Below are positions 8,161 to 16,335 of a stretch of DNA of 64,000 bases, piece after piece. The notes under the pieces were generated by a model. That model was not told the origin of the DNA. It saw only the letters and a program-made list of their open reading frames with translations, and searched no databases. The stretch spans positions 67,439 through 131,438 of the forward strand of contig CAZWBQ010000002.1 in the NCBI GenBank assembly GCA_964632545.1, read 5' to 3'. The stretch comes from UBA7398 sp964632545 (GTDB lineage Bacteria > Actinomycetota > Actinomycetes > Nanopelagicales > Nanopelagicaceae). Position 1 is the stretch's first letter, and the number at the start of each line of letters is the position of its first letter. The position numbers and the translations under genes are program-made.

Positions 8161-8927
8161 TTTTTTAATCTCTCAGCCGCAATTTCCGCATCAATAAGAA
8201 GCGCTTTGCGTTCTTCACTTTTAATCCAGTGATAAACAGCAAAAGAGAGCCAAACGGTATCGATAATCATGCTTCCTGCCCACATTAATGATCCACCAAT
8301 TCTTTGATCATTTAACTCAAACATATTTTCATATAACGACTTTGGCGCAACATAGATAAAGAATCCAGTCAAAGTTTCGGGAACCATCATAAAAAATAAC
8401 GAAAAGACAGATAGCGCAGGAGAGATTCGGCTTTCCGGCTTTTTCTTGTCAAGTAAGTTGTAATAAAAAAAGTATGCAACAAATACATATGCTGGAACTT
8501 CAATAAAATTATGAATCCAAACATGCCGCATCACGGTAGCGTGTAATGATGTGAAATGTATGCCCATCATTAGTGCTGCATAGATAGCCCAACTTATCCA
8601 AGGGTTTGTAAAAAATTCAAAAATGAAATTCTTTGGCTTGAAGTGAGCCACGCTGCCCAAGACTAAAAGCGGACCAGAGATCATCATCAAAGTCATATGT
8701 TGAATCATGTGGCACCAGAAAAGTGTTGGAGCATGAGTTCCAATTGGCGAATTAATTACGAGCGCTACGCTTAATATTCCTGTGTAGAAGTACCATTTTT
8801 CGCCACGCGTTATAGCCTTTACTTTGCTTGAGTTTAAGTAGAAGTAAGCGAGTAATATAAAAGGTATCGAGGTTTCCGGTGAGAGTTGCCACCAGGCCCA
8901 GAAATTTGCTGGCACGCTATGGCTCAA
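8157..8927 (-). CDS. ctaG: Cytochrome c oxidase assembly factor, CtaG (caa3) family
   Basis: A 256-residue polytopic membrane protein of the Bacillus CtaG family, with about seven hydrophobic spans. Conserved features include the histidine-rich HMIQHMTLMMISGPLLVLG stretch (about residues 73-91) and PETLTGFFIY. Family members help mature the copper-containing oxidase and may handle copper. The start is a TTG at 8927 with a GGGTGAG ribosome site just before it. It is divergent from the oxidase operon. In many actinobacteria a CopD domain is fused to CtaG in one protein; here CopD is a separate gene at the far end of the oxidase operon. Confidence 0.85.
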   Translation of the reverse strand: MSHSVPANFWAWWQLSPETSIPFILLAYFYLNSSKVKAITRGEKWYFYTGILSVALVINSPIGTHAPTLFWCHMIQHMTLMMISGPLLVLGSVAHFKPKNFIFEFFTNPWISWAIYAALMMGIHFTSLHATVMRHVWIHNFIEVPAYVFVAYFFYYNLLDKKKPESRISPALSVFSLFFMMVPETLTGFFIYVAPKSLYENMFELNDQRIGGSLMWAGSMIIDTVWLSFAVYHWIKSEERKALLIDAEIAAERLKK

Positions 8928-9008
8928 TTACTCACCCTCTCTCAGTGGCAGCACTTAGTTTTGCGATGAGGCCGCTTGGGAAATCATCTATAAAACCTGC
9001 GATTAGTC

Positions 9009-9037
9009 TTGGAAAATAGTGTGATGAGGGTTACCTT
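9009..9037 (+). promoter_or_regulatory. Candidate promoter of the cytochrome oxidase operon
   Basis: TTGGAA (9009-9014) and TACCTT (9032-9037) are 17 bases apart, placing transcription start near 9044, about 60 bases before the first gene. The rest of the 176-base divergent gap to ctaG shows no further clear signal. Confidence 0.4.
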
Positions 9038-9103
9038 AATCACTTATATGGAGAGGTGCCACCTCTAAATGACGCAGAATTGAAAATTAAGAGAGAGTCA
9101 TTA

Positions 9104-9784
9104 ATGAATAAACGGATTATCGGAGCCTTTGCCACAGTAGTACTAGGCGCTGGGTTAATTGCGGGAATTGGAATTTATGTTGCAGCAGCTAAAGCTGACA
9201 CCACAATTTTAGATGCTACTCCAGCTGGAACGTTAGAAACTCCGCAAGGCACGTTAAAGCACTACACAATGGATCTCTCTATTTATCCAGATAGTTTTTT
9301 CAAAACCAGCAGCCCACATCCAGATTGGGTTAGTTACGGCCCTTCAACAAATTTCAGGGTTCCAGCGCATTCCGCAATCACATTCACAATGAAGCAATAC
9401 GACAGCGGCGAGTCAATCACAAATGATTTCTTTGCTCGAGTAGCCGGAACTATGAATGGCACGATAAATGTAAATGGTGTCGATGTGACTTCAGTCAATC
9501 CTAAGGAAGTAGGACATACTTTTACAGTTCGTGGTTTATCGAATGGCAAGAGCAATGTATTTATAAATGTTCCTATGCCAATGGTTCCAGAAGACAAGAT
9601 GTCGGAGAATGAAGGCGAATATATAAATCCAACAATTGTTAAGTTCACAATAATTACGGGTGACGCTGGTGAATATATTTGGAACTGCGAATTCCCTTGT
9701 GGCGATGGCACGCTGGCGCGTTTCGGTGGCCCTATGTCATCACAAGGTTTTATGTCTGGTCACTTTATCGTTACAGATAACTAA
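9104..9784 (+). CDS. Secreted cupredoxin-like protein of the oxidase operon
   Basis: A 226-residue exported protein with one N-terminal membrane/signal segment (about residues 5-25) and a C-terminal cupredoxin-like domain. The domain ends with CEFPCGDGTLARFGGPM followed by GFMSGHFIV, resembling the CxxPCGxGxxxxGGPM signature of cupredoxins that accompany some haem-copper oxidases. Unlike a CuA site it has no histidine between the second cysteine and the methionine, so copper binding is uncertain. A GTG 48 bases upstream (9056) is an alternative start, but the ATG at 9104 has an AGAGAG ribosome site and gives a normal signal sequence. It is the first gene of the operon, 10 bases before coxB, and could be an extra electron carrier or copper donor. 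Confidence 0.7.
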   Translation: MNKRIIGAFATVVLGAGLIAGIGIYVAAAKADTTILDATPAGTLETPQGTLKHYTMDLSIYPDSFFKTSSPHPDWVSYGPSTNFRVPAHSAITFTMKQYDSGESITNDFFARVAGTMNGTINVNGVDVTSVNPKEVGHTFTVRGLSNGKSNVFINVPMPMVPEDKMSENEGEYINPTIVKFTIITGDAGEYIWNCEFPCGDGTLARFGGPMSSQGFMSGHFIVTDN

Positions 9785-9794
9785 GGGGCAGAAA

Positions 9795-10562
9795 ATGGTT
9801 GATACTCAAACTCAGAATAAAGCTCCTTGGTGGAAACGCAAAGACGTCAAAGAGACGGCTACATTATGGGTAATTCTTAGCGTCCTCATCGGTGGCGTAG
9901 CTGGTGAAGTAATTTCTCGTTCGTTAGGCGCGCCTGCTTCGGAAACAATGGCAAACACTATTCGCATGATGAAGATTTTCACTTGGGTTGCAGCACCAGT
10001 CGCAGGATTAGTGGGAGCAATTGGCCTCAAATCATTAATGCAAAAGCGACATACTGGCGATACTCCACCAGCGGAATCAGATCATCAAATTGCAAATAGT
10101 CCTAAGGCAGCTGCAGTTTGGATAGTTATATCTGGGTTGCTTTGTTTATTTGCTTTAGTTTTCGGAATGATTGTGATGCAAGAAGATGCAAAATCTCTGC
10201 AGGCAGCAAATGCGATTCACGTAAATGTAACTGGCCAACAATGGCTTTGGAACTTTGATTATCCAGATAATGCTGGAGTACGTTCCCATGATTTATATCT
10301 ACCTGTTGATCGTCCCGTTATTTTTGACGTTTCCGCAAAGGATGTTAAGCACTCATTCTGGATAGTTCAGATGGGCGTAAAAGTTGATGCGAACCCAGGT
10401 TACATAACGCAAACTGCGGTTACACCAAACAAAATTGGAGTGTTCGATGTTCGATGCGCAGAACTTTGTGGCCTCCTTCATGCATATATGCAGAGCCAAG
10501 TACATGTAGTTAGCCAAGCTGATTATGACGCTTGGATTAAGAGTCAAGGGGGCAGAGCATAA
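9795..10562 (+). CDS. coxB: Cytochrome c oxidase subunit II
   Basis: A 255-residue subunit II with hydrophobic N-terminal spans near residues 23-40, 62-80 and 105-128, one more than the usual two. The external cupredoxin domain carries the tryptophan-rich electron-entry segment QQWLWNFDYP and a complete CuA site: His186, then CAELCGLLHAYM giving Cys221, Glu223, Cys225, His229 and Met232. It receives electrons from a cytochrome c or cupredoxin. The start ATG at 9795 follows AAGGGG. The stop overlaps the CoxA ATG by one base (TAATG). Confidence 0.93.
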   Translation: MVDTQTQNKAPWWKRKDVKETATLWVILSVLIGGVAGEVISRSLGAPASETMANTIRMMKIFTWVAAPVAGLVGAIGLKSLMQKRHTGDTPPAESDHQIANSPKAAAVWIVISGLLCLFALVFGMIVMQEDAKSLQAANAIHVNVTGQQWLWNFDYPDNAGVRSHDLYLPVDRPVIFDVSAKDVKHSFWIVQMGVKVDANPGYITQTAVTPNKIGVFDVRCAELCGLLHAYMQSQVHVVSQADYDAWIKSQGGRA

Positions 10563-12436
10563 TGACAACCACAATGGATAAAACTGCATCAGCAGGTCAT
10601 TCCACTAAGCGTCCTTTAATTGAAAAACTAAATGTATTTACTGCATTCGGTCTTGGAATAATTTTAGCTGTAGTTTGTTACGTACTTGCGGTTAAATTTA
10701 TTCCGGAAGATACCGATTCAATGCTAATACATACTAAACATGATCAAGTTGTTTTACTTGCAATGATCGGGTGGTTTGTTGGGTTCATGGTTGGAATCGG
10801 CGCACTTATTGGGCCATTCCGCTGGTTGCTCGGAAAAGATTTAACACATGATGAAAATATGTTTTATGCTGGTAAAGATTTAGGAGTAAAACGTTATTTT
10901 AGATACACCACAGACCATAAAGTTGTAGGTATTCAGTACTTAGTAATTACCATGGTGATATTCGGTGTTGGCGGAATTCTTGCTATGTTAATTCGTACTA
11001 ATTTAGGAAACCCTGAAGGTGGCTGGATTCATCCGCAGGCATACAACGCAATCGTAGGCATTCATGGCATCATCATGATTGTTGGCACAATCATCATGAT
11101 TACCGGACCATTTGGTAACTTCGTAATGCCAATCATGATTGGCGCACGAGATATGGCATTTCCTCGATTAAATGCCCTTAGTTTTTGGCTAATTGTTGCG
11201 GCAATTCCACCAATCCTTTCATCATTCTTCTTAGGTGGAATCATGACTGGCTGGACAGCTTATGAGCCACTAGCTTCTGAATCTCCTGCAGGTATGGATG
11301 GATACATAATGTTCATCTGTATTTTTGCACTTTCAACAATGGTCGCTGGTGCAAATATCACTGCAACTGTGGTTCGAATGCGTGCTCGCGGTATGACTTG
11401 GAACCGAACCCCAATCTTTATTTATGGCGTGGTTGCATCTGTTGCGCTCGCGCTTCCTGCATTCCCTGTCTTCTTCTTATCCCAAATTATGTCTGCGTTT
11501 GATCGCGCAATGGGTACGACTTTTTATAATCCAGCTGGTGGTGGCAGTGGTTGGTTATATGAGAACTTATTCTGGTTGATGGGACACCCTGAAGTTTACG
11601 TAATTTTAATTCCGGCAATTGCTGCGTTAATGGAAATGGCACCAGTATTTACTCGACGACCGCTATTTAGTTTTAATGTTGCAGTAATGGGTATTGCTGG
11701 AATTTGTGGGCTGAGCGCATTGGTTTGGGCGCATCACATGTATATGAGCGGATGGGCGCCATTGCTTAATGGACCATTCATGTTAACCACGGAATTAATT
11801 TCGATTCCTACGGGAATGCTCTTCTTCGTATTAGTTGGAACACTCTGGCGCGGTCGACTTTGGTTAACCGTACCAATGGCTTCAATTTATGCGCTGTTAT
11901 GGAACTTCATGATCGGTGGAATTACTGGAATTTATCTTTCAGATGTTCCAGCTGATGGAACTTTGCACGGCACTATGTTTGTTACTGCACATTTCCATTA
12001 CACATTAATGGGTGCGGGATTAACTGGTGCTATTGCATCAATTTCTTATTGGTTCCCAAAGATGACCGGACGGATGTTAGATCGCCGTCTTTCATGGGTT
12101 TCATTCTGGATGGTGCAAATTGGATTTAACGTGGCATTTACTGGGATGTTCTTAGTTGGACTTGCTGGTCAACCTCGTCGAGTTGAAACCTATAACGCAA
12201 TGTTTAATCAAGGAAACATGATCACAACTGGTGGCGCATATGTAATTATGGCTGGCATGTTGGTTTTGTTATTCGCAGTTATAGATTCATGGCGAAATGG
12301 CATTAAAGCTTCTGATAATCCTTGGTTTGCAAAGACTTTAGAATGGAGCGTTCCTACGCCGGTTCCGCTAGAAAACTTTGCGACTCTTCCAGTAGTTACG
12401 ACAGATGCTTACGGTTACGGAAAGGCAAAGTCATGA
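10562..12436 (+). CDS. coxA: Cytochrome c oxidase subunit I, divergent
   Basis: A 624-residue haem-copper oxidase catalytic subunit with about 14 hydrophobic spans. Visible ligands are His168 (low-spin haem), GHPEVY with His342 and the cross-link Tyr346, His391-His392 (CuB) and HFHY with His477/His479 (haems). The D-channel aspartate is present (ARDMAFPRLN, Asp197) and so is Glu344. However, the K-channel lysine that follows IPTG in A-type oxidases is leucine here (IPTGMLFF, Leu420), and the usual HDTY near the haem propionates is HGTM (Gly470). The retained tyrosine supports O2 reduction rather than NO reduction. It sits in a tight operon with subunits II and III. Confidence 0.93.
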   Translation: MTTTMDKTASAGHSTKRPLIEKLNVFTAFGLGIILAVVCYVLAVKFIPEDTDSMLIHTKHDQVVLLAMIGWFVGFMVGIGALIGPFRWLLGKDLTHDENMFYAGKDLGVKRYFRYTTDHKVVGIQYLVITMVIFGVGGILAMLIRTNLGNPEGGWIHPQAYNAIVGIHGIIMIVGTIIMITGPFGNFVMPIMIGARDMAFPRLNALSFWLIVAAIPPILSSFFLGGIMTGWTAYEPLASESPAGMDGYIMFICIFALSTMVAGANITATVVRMRARGMTWNRTPIFIYGVVASVALALPAFPVFFLSQIMSAFDRAMGTTFYNPAGGGSGWLYENLFWLMGHPEVYVILIPAIAALMEMAPVFTRRPLFSFNVAVMGIAGICGLSALVWAHHMYMSGWAPLLNGPFMLTTELISIPTGMLFFVLVGTLWRGRLWLTVPMASIYALLWNFMIGGITGIYLSDVPADGTLHGTMFVTAHFHYTLMGAGLTGAIASISYWFPKMTGRMLDRRLSWVSFWMVQIGFNVAFTGMFLVGLAGQPRRVETYNAMFNQGNMITTGGAYVIMAGMLVLLFAVIDSWRNGIKASDNPWFAKTLEWSVPTPVPLENFATLPVVTTDAYGYGKAKS

Positions 12437-13038
12437 GCCAAGAAAAAACACATACACATCACGAGCATCCAGATGTAGTTGGAAGCCGTAATAGATTAGG
12501 TGTAATTCTTATTCTCGTTGCAGACATTGCGATGGCGTTAAGTATTCTCTTTGTTTATTTCTACTTAAAAGGCCAAAATGTAAACAATATGTGGTTGCCA
12601 GCGGCCACGGAAGAAGTGCCGGCTACCGTTCCAGTATCGAGCATGGGCGCTTTTTATATTGCCATAATCTCTGCACTTGGCATGTTGCTAAATGGATATG
12701 CGCTAAAAGGCGCGAAAGCTAAAAATCAAGCACAATTAACGCTAGGCACGCTTATTGCATTTGCGATGAGCGTGATTGGTTTGGTTTATCAAATTCAGCA
12801 GATGAATAGTGCGCCATTCACAATGCGAATGGGTGCATATGCATCTTGTTACTATTTAATAGCTGGCTTGAACGCTTTACATCTTGCATTAACAGTATTT
12901 ATTGCACTGGGAAATTGGAATCGTGCTCGACTTGGTTTATATAAAACCAATCACTGGCATGTTGCAATTATTCAAGTTTGGTGGATCTGGATGACCGTTT
13001 CTGCTGCACTTGGTGCATTTGCACTCTCCTTTACTTAA
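12433..13038 (+). CDS. coxC: Cytochrome c oxidase subunit III family protein
   Basis: A 201-residue membrane protein with a histidine-rich N-terminus and five predicted spans. It ends with HWHVAIIQVWWIWMTVSAAL, similar to the last helix of bacterial subunit III (usual bacterial length about 190-210). The ATG overlaps the CoxA stop by four bases (ATGA). Subunit III stabilises the catalytic core and supports proton uptake. Sequence similarity to the classical family is modest, so the call leans on topology and position. Confidence 0.82.
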   Translation: MSQEKTHTHHEHPDVVGSRNRLGVILILVADIAMALSILFVYFYLKGQNVNNMWLPAATEEVPATVPVSSMGAFYIAIISALGMLLNGYALKGAKAKNQAQLTLGTLIAFAMSVIGLVYQIQQMNSAPFTMRMGAYASCYYLIAGLNALHLALTVFIALGNWNRARLGLYKTNHWHVAIIQVWWIWMTVSAALGAFALSFT

Positions 13039-13055
13039 AAACCGGAGATCTCGTA

Positions 13056-13955
13056 ATTCCAACTACCGATCCGATAATTAAAGGTCTGATTCCACTTATT
13101 CAGTGGTTAGATCGATTACTTCCAATCTGCATAATCGCGCTACTTCTTCTAGTTGCGCATTTTTTACCGGAGAATTCCCAATTAATTTCACGGAAAACTT
13201 ATAATCTGATTTCATTTCTAGGGTTCGCTTGGTCAGCTGACGTTTTCTTTCTCTCCATTTTGAAACTTGCCGATATTTTTGCAGGCACCTTCAGCATGGT
13301 TCTCGGAGAACCCAACATGCTCCGCAGCTTTTTAATTCAAGTTCGTACTGGCCAAATAATGCTTGCTCAAACTTTCGCCGGAATCATAATCGCGATCTGG
13401 GCTCAACTTATTCGGAATAGAGTCGGCGCTCGAGTTCTAACTTTATTTGCAGTTTTAGCGTTGCTGCCTCCGGCTCTTGGTGGTCATTCTGGATCTAATT
13501 CCCAGCACCAATTAGCTATAACTAGTTGGGGAGTTCATATACTTTCCGTTTCACTTTGGGTTGCTGGAGTTTTATCACTTGTAATTTTAATAGTTCTACA
13601 AAATTCTGAGATATTCCAAGCTGCAAAAATGTTTAGTCCGCTTGCCTTGATTTGTTTTATCGGAACGGTTGTTAGTGGGGTAATAAACGCTTCACTTCGA
13701 ATTGATTTAGCGCATGAGTTATTTAGTAGCCGTTACGGTTTAATTCTTCTAAGTAAAATTATTATTTTTATTATGCTTGGTGGATTAGGTGCTTTTTACC
13801 GATTTCGGATTCTAAATTCTTTTGATACTTTATCAATTAGGGGAGTTCAACTATTTACGCGTCTGATTGGCGCCGAACTATTTTTAATGTCTATGGCAAT
13901 TATGTTGGCAGCCGTGCTTAGTCAAACTAAATTCCCAACGCCACTACTTCCGTAA
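13056..13955 (+). CDS. copD: CopD-domain membrane protein
   Basis: About 299 residues and roughly eight membrane spans, with a LGGHSGS segment near the middle and GVHILSVSLWVAGVLSL, as in CopD copper-resistance domains. In many actinobacteria this domain is the N-terminal half of a CopD-CtaG fusion, so a role in copper supply to the oxidase is likely. The start is a puzzle: a clear GGAG at 13044-13047 stands eight bases before an ATT (13056), and no ATG, GTG or TTG follows in frame near it. In-frame TTG (12978) and GTG (12981) exist but lie inside coxC without a ribosome site. The start given is the one favoured by the ribosome site. Confidence 0.7.
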   Translation: MPTTDPIIKGLIPLIQWLDRLLPICIIALLLLVAHFLPENSQLISRKTYNLISFLGFAWSADVFFLSILKLADIFAGTFSMVLGEPNMLRSFLIQVRTGQIMLAQTFAGIIIAIWAQLIRNRVGARVLTLFAVLALLPPALGGHSGSNSQHQLAITSWGVHILSVSLWVAGVLSLVILIVLQNSEIFQAAKMFSPLALICFIGTVVSGVINASLRIDLAHELFSSRYGLILLSKIIIFIMLGGLGAFYRFRILNSFDTLSIRGVQLFTRLIGAELFLMSMAIMLAAVLSQTKFPTPLLP

Positions 13956-13999
13956 CGCTTAAATGTGTGGAATTTCCCGCGACCTGAGAAGATAACCCC

Positions 14000-15133
14000 A
14001 TGCGCGAGATCGTAATTCTAGGTTCCACAGGCTCTATCGGTGTTCAAGCCCTAGAGATCGTTGCAGCCAATCCTGGAAAATTTAAAGTTGTTGGCCTCGC
14101 GGCTGGCTCAAAGAATTTAGAGTTATTACTTTCTCAAGCGAAGAAATTTAATGTACCTATAGTTGGGACAACTGCTGATACTTCCGCCATCAAAGATGGA
14201 ATTGCGGGATTACATGTAATTGATGGCGCAACCGCAGCATCACAAATTGCTGCATTGCCATGCGATGTTGTGCTCAACGGGATAAACGGTTCAATTGGTT
14301 TAGAGCCAACTCTGGCAGCACTTGCTGCCGGAAATTTAGTTGCGTTAGCAAATAAAGAGTCACTAGTTGCTGGTGGTGATTTAGTAATGGCTTATGGTCG
14401 CGATCGAATAATTCCAGTCGACTCGGAACATTCTGCACTTTATCAATGCATGCTTGCTGGAAAAATAAGCGATGTAAAGAAAGTAATTCTCACTGCGAGC
14501 GGCGGTCCATTTAGAGATCGAAATGATCTTTCCACAGTTACTGTTGCGGAAGCATTAACTCACCCGACTTGGAGTATGGGAAATGTTGTTACGATTAACT
14601 CAGCAACTCTTGTTAATAAAGGGCTTGAGATAATTGAAGCTCATTATTTATTTGATTTACCATATGAAAAAATTGAGGCAGTCATTCATCCACAATCAGT
14701 TGTTCACTCCATGGTGGAATTTAAAGACGGCACGACGATGGCGCAAGCGAGCCCGCCCAATATGAAAGGTCCGATTGGATATGCGCTGGGATTCCCAGAA
14801 CGAGTTTTAGATTTAATGAATCCAATTGATTGGAAGGTTAAGCAGGATTGGAGTTTTGAGCCAATTAATAATGAGAAGTTTCCCGCAATTGATCTAGCGC
14901 GCAGATGTGGCGATCTAGGGGGCGGCACAACTGCAATATTTAATGCCGCAAATGAAGTGGCAGTCGCCGCATTTCTTGAGGGTCGCATTAAATTCACAGC
15001 AATTGTAGATACCATCGAAACTGTGTTGCAGAAAATTGGTGCTGGTGCGCCAATAAAGTTGCGTGACCTGAAAGATGTCAGCGCTATCGAGAATGATGCC
15101 CGGCGGGTAGCTCGCGAAACGTTAGGGGTTTAA
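14000..15133 (+). CDS. dxr: 1-deoxy-D-xylulose 5-phosphate reductoisomerase
   Basis: A 377-residue enzyme making 2-C-methyl-D-erythritol 4-phosphate with NADPH, the committed step of the MEP isoprenoid pathway. It shows the NADPH fold (GSTGSIGVQALEI), the ANKESLV motif, the catalytic PVDSEHSAL segment and the flexible-loop HPQSVVHSMVEF. Length matches the family. It is followed directly by the site-2 protease and ispG genes, a conserved actinobacterial order. Confidence 0.96.
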   Translation: MREIVILGSTGSIGVQALEIVAANPGKFKVVGLAAGSKNLELLLSQAKKFNVPIVGTTADTSAIKDGIAGLHVIDGATAASQIAALPCDVVLNGINGSIGLEPTLAALAAGNLVALANKESLVAGGDLVMAYGRDRIIPVDSEHSALYQCMLAGKISDVKKVILTASGGPFRDRNDLSTVTVAEALTHPTWSMGNVVTINSATLVNKGLEIIEAHYLFDLPYEKIEAVIHPQSVVHSMVEFKDGTTMAQASPPNMKGPIGYALGFPERVLDLMNPIDWKVKQDWSFEPINNEKFPAIDLARRCGDLGGGTTAIFNAANEVAVAAFLEGRIKFTAIVDTIETVLQKIGAGAPIKLRDLKDVSAIENDARRVARETLGV

Positions 15134-16321
15134 GTGGGATTTCTTGGAGTAATAGCATTTGTAGTTGCGCTGCTTTTTTCAGTAATGGTCCATGAATTTG
15201 GCCATTACATAACAGCAAAGCGTTACGGCATGAAAGTAACTGAATTCTTTTTAGGATTTGGAAAGCGAATTTGGTCTACTACTAAGGGTGAAACTGAATT
15301 TGGCATCAAAGCAATTCCCGCAGGTGGCTATTGCAAAATTGTAGGAATGTCACCACGTGAAGAGCTAGCTAGTGAAGATAGCCATCGAGCTTTTTATAAA
15401 GCTTCTTCGAAGCGACGGCTAGTTGTCCTTGGGGCAGGTTCATTTAATCATTTCGTACTAGGCATATTTTTACTTTTCATATTAATTGCTGGCATCGGAA
15501 CTTCTCAAGTATTGCCAATAGTTGAAGAGACTTTGCCTTGTATTCGAACTACTGAAACTGTTTGCACTTCGAGTTCAGCAGCTTCACCTGCTCATCTTGC
15601 TGGAGTTATGGCTAATGATCAGATAATTGGTGTAAACGGAAAAGATAATTTAAATTGGTCTGCAATTGTTCCTATTATTCGAGAGTCGGCTGGCAAAGAA
15701 ATTACGCTCTCAGTACTTCGTAATGGTGAGAAAATATCCATTGCAGTTACGCCAGTTCAAATTACAGTTGATGGAAAGAGTTGGGGAATTATTGGAGTCC
15801 GAAATAAAGTTGGTTTAGTTAGGCAAAATCCAATCGCGGCAAGTAAATCAACTGCCCTGATCACCAAAGATTTAGTTACTGGTTCAATAAAAGCTTTAAT
15901 TTCACTGCCAACTCAAATTCCGGCGCTACTTCGCCAAACTTTCGGCGGTGAAAAACGTAACGCGGAGGGATTAGTAGGTGTTGTTGGCGTTGCACGAGTT
16001 TCAGCGCAGACAGCTAGTAGCGGCGTGTTAACTTTTCCAGAAAAAATCGCTTCATTTGTTTTGATAATTGCAAGTTTAAATATTTTCGTCGGTATTTTTA
16101 ATTTGTTGCCAATTTTGCCGTTAGATGGCGGACATATGGCAGTTGCTATTACTGAAGGGGTTCGTCGGAAAATTGCGTTGGCTCGCGGAAAAAGTGATCC
16201 AGGACCAATTGATGTGGAACGATTAACTCCGATTACGATGGTGGTTTTCGGGCTCCTTGCGGCGCTGACCTTATTACTTCTTGCTGCCGATATTTTCAAT
16301 CCGATTTCACTCGGTCTTTAG
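15134..16321 (+). CDS. rseP: Site-2 intramembrane metalloprotease (RseP/Rip1 family)
   Basis: A 395-residue membrane zinc protease. The HExxH motif (VHEFGHYITAKRYGM, about residues 18-32) lies in the first membrane span, a PDZ-like domain follows near residues 140-220 and the C-terminal span carries the third ligand motif NLLPILPLDGGH. The start is a GTG placed directly after the dxr stop. Actinobacterial homologues (Rip1) cleave anti-sigma factors and other membrane proteins after an initial cut. Confidence 0.94.
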   Translation: MGFLGVIAFVVALLFSVMVHEFGHYITAKRYGMKVTEFFLGFGKRIWSTTKGETEFGIKAIPAGGYCKIVGMSPREELASEDSHRAFYKASSKRRLVVLGAGSFNHFVLGIFLLFILIAGIGTSQVLPIVEETLPCIRTTETVCTSSSAASPAHLAGVMANDQIIGVNGKDNLNWSAIVPIIRESAGKEITLSVLRNGEKISIAVTPVQITVDGKSWGIIGVRNKVGLVRQNPIAASKSTALITKDLVTGSIKALISLPTQIPALLRQTFGGEKRNAEGLVGVVGVARVSAQTASSGVLTFPEKIASFVLIIASLNIFVGIFNLLPILPLDGGHMAVAITEGVRRKIALARGKSDPGPIDVERLTPITMVVFGLLAALTLLLLAADIFNPISLGL

Positions 16322-16335
16322 GGCAGAATAGGCAC

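Noticed and set aside
10562..12436. CoxA being a nitric oxide reductase rather than an oxidase
   Set aside because: The cross-link tyrosine in HPEVY is retained and subunit II has an intact CuA site, both typical of O2 reductases.
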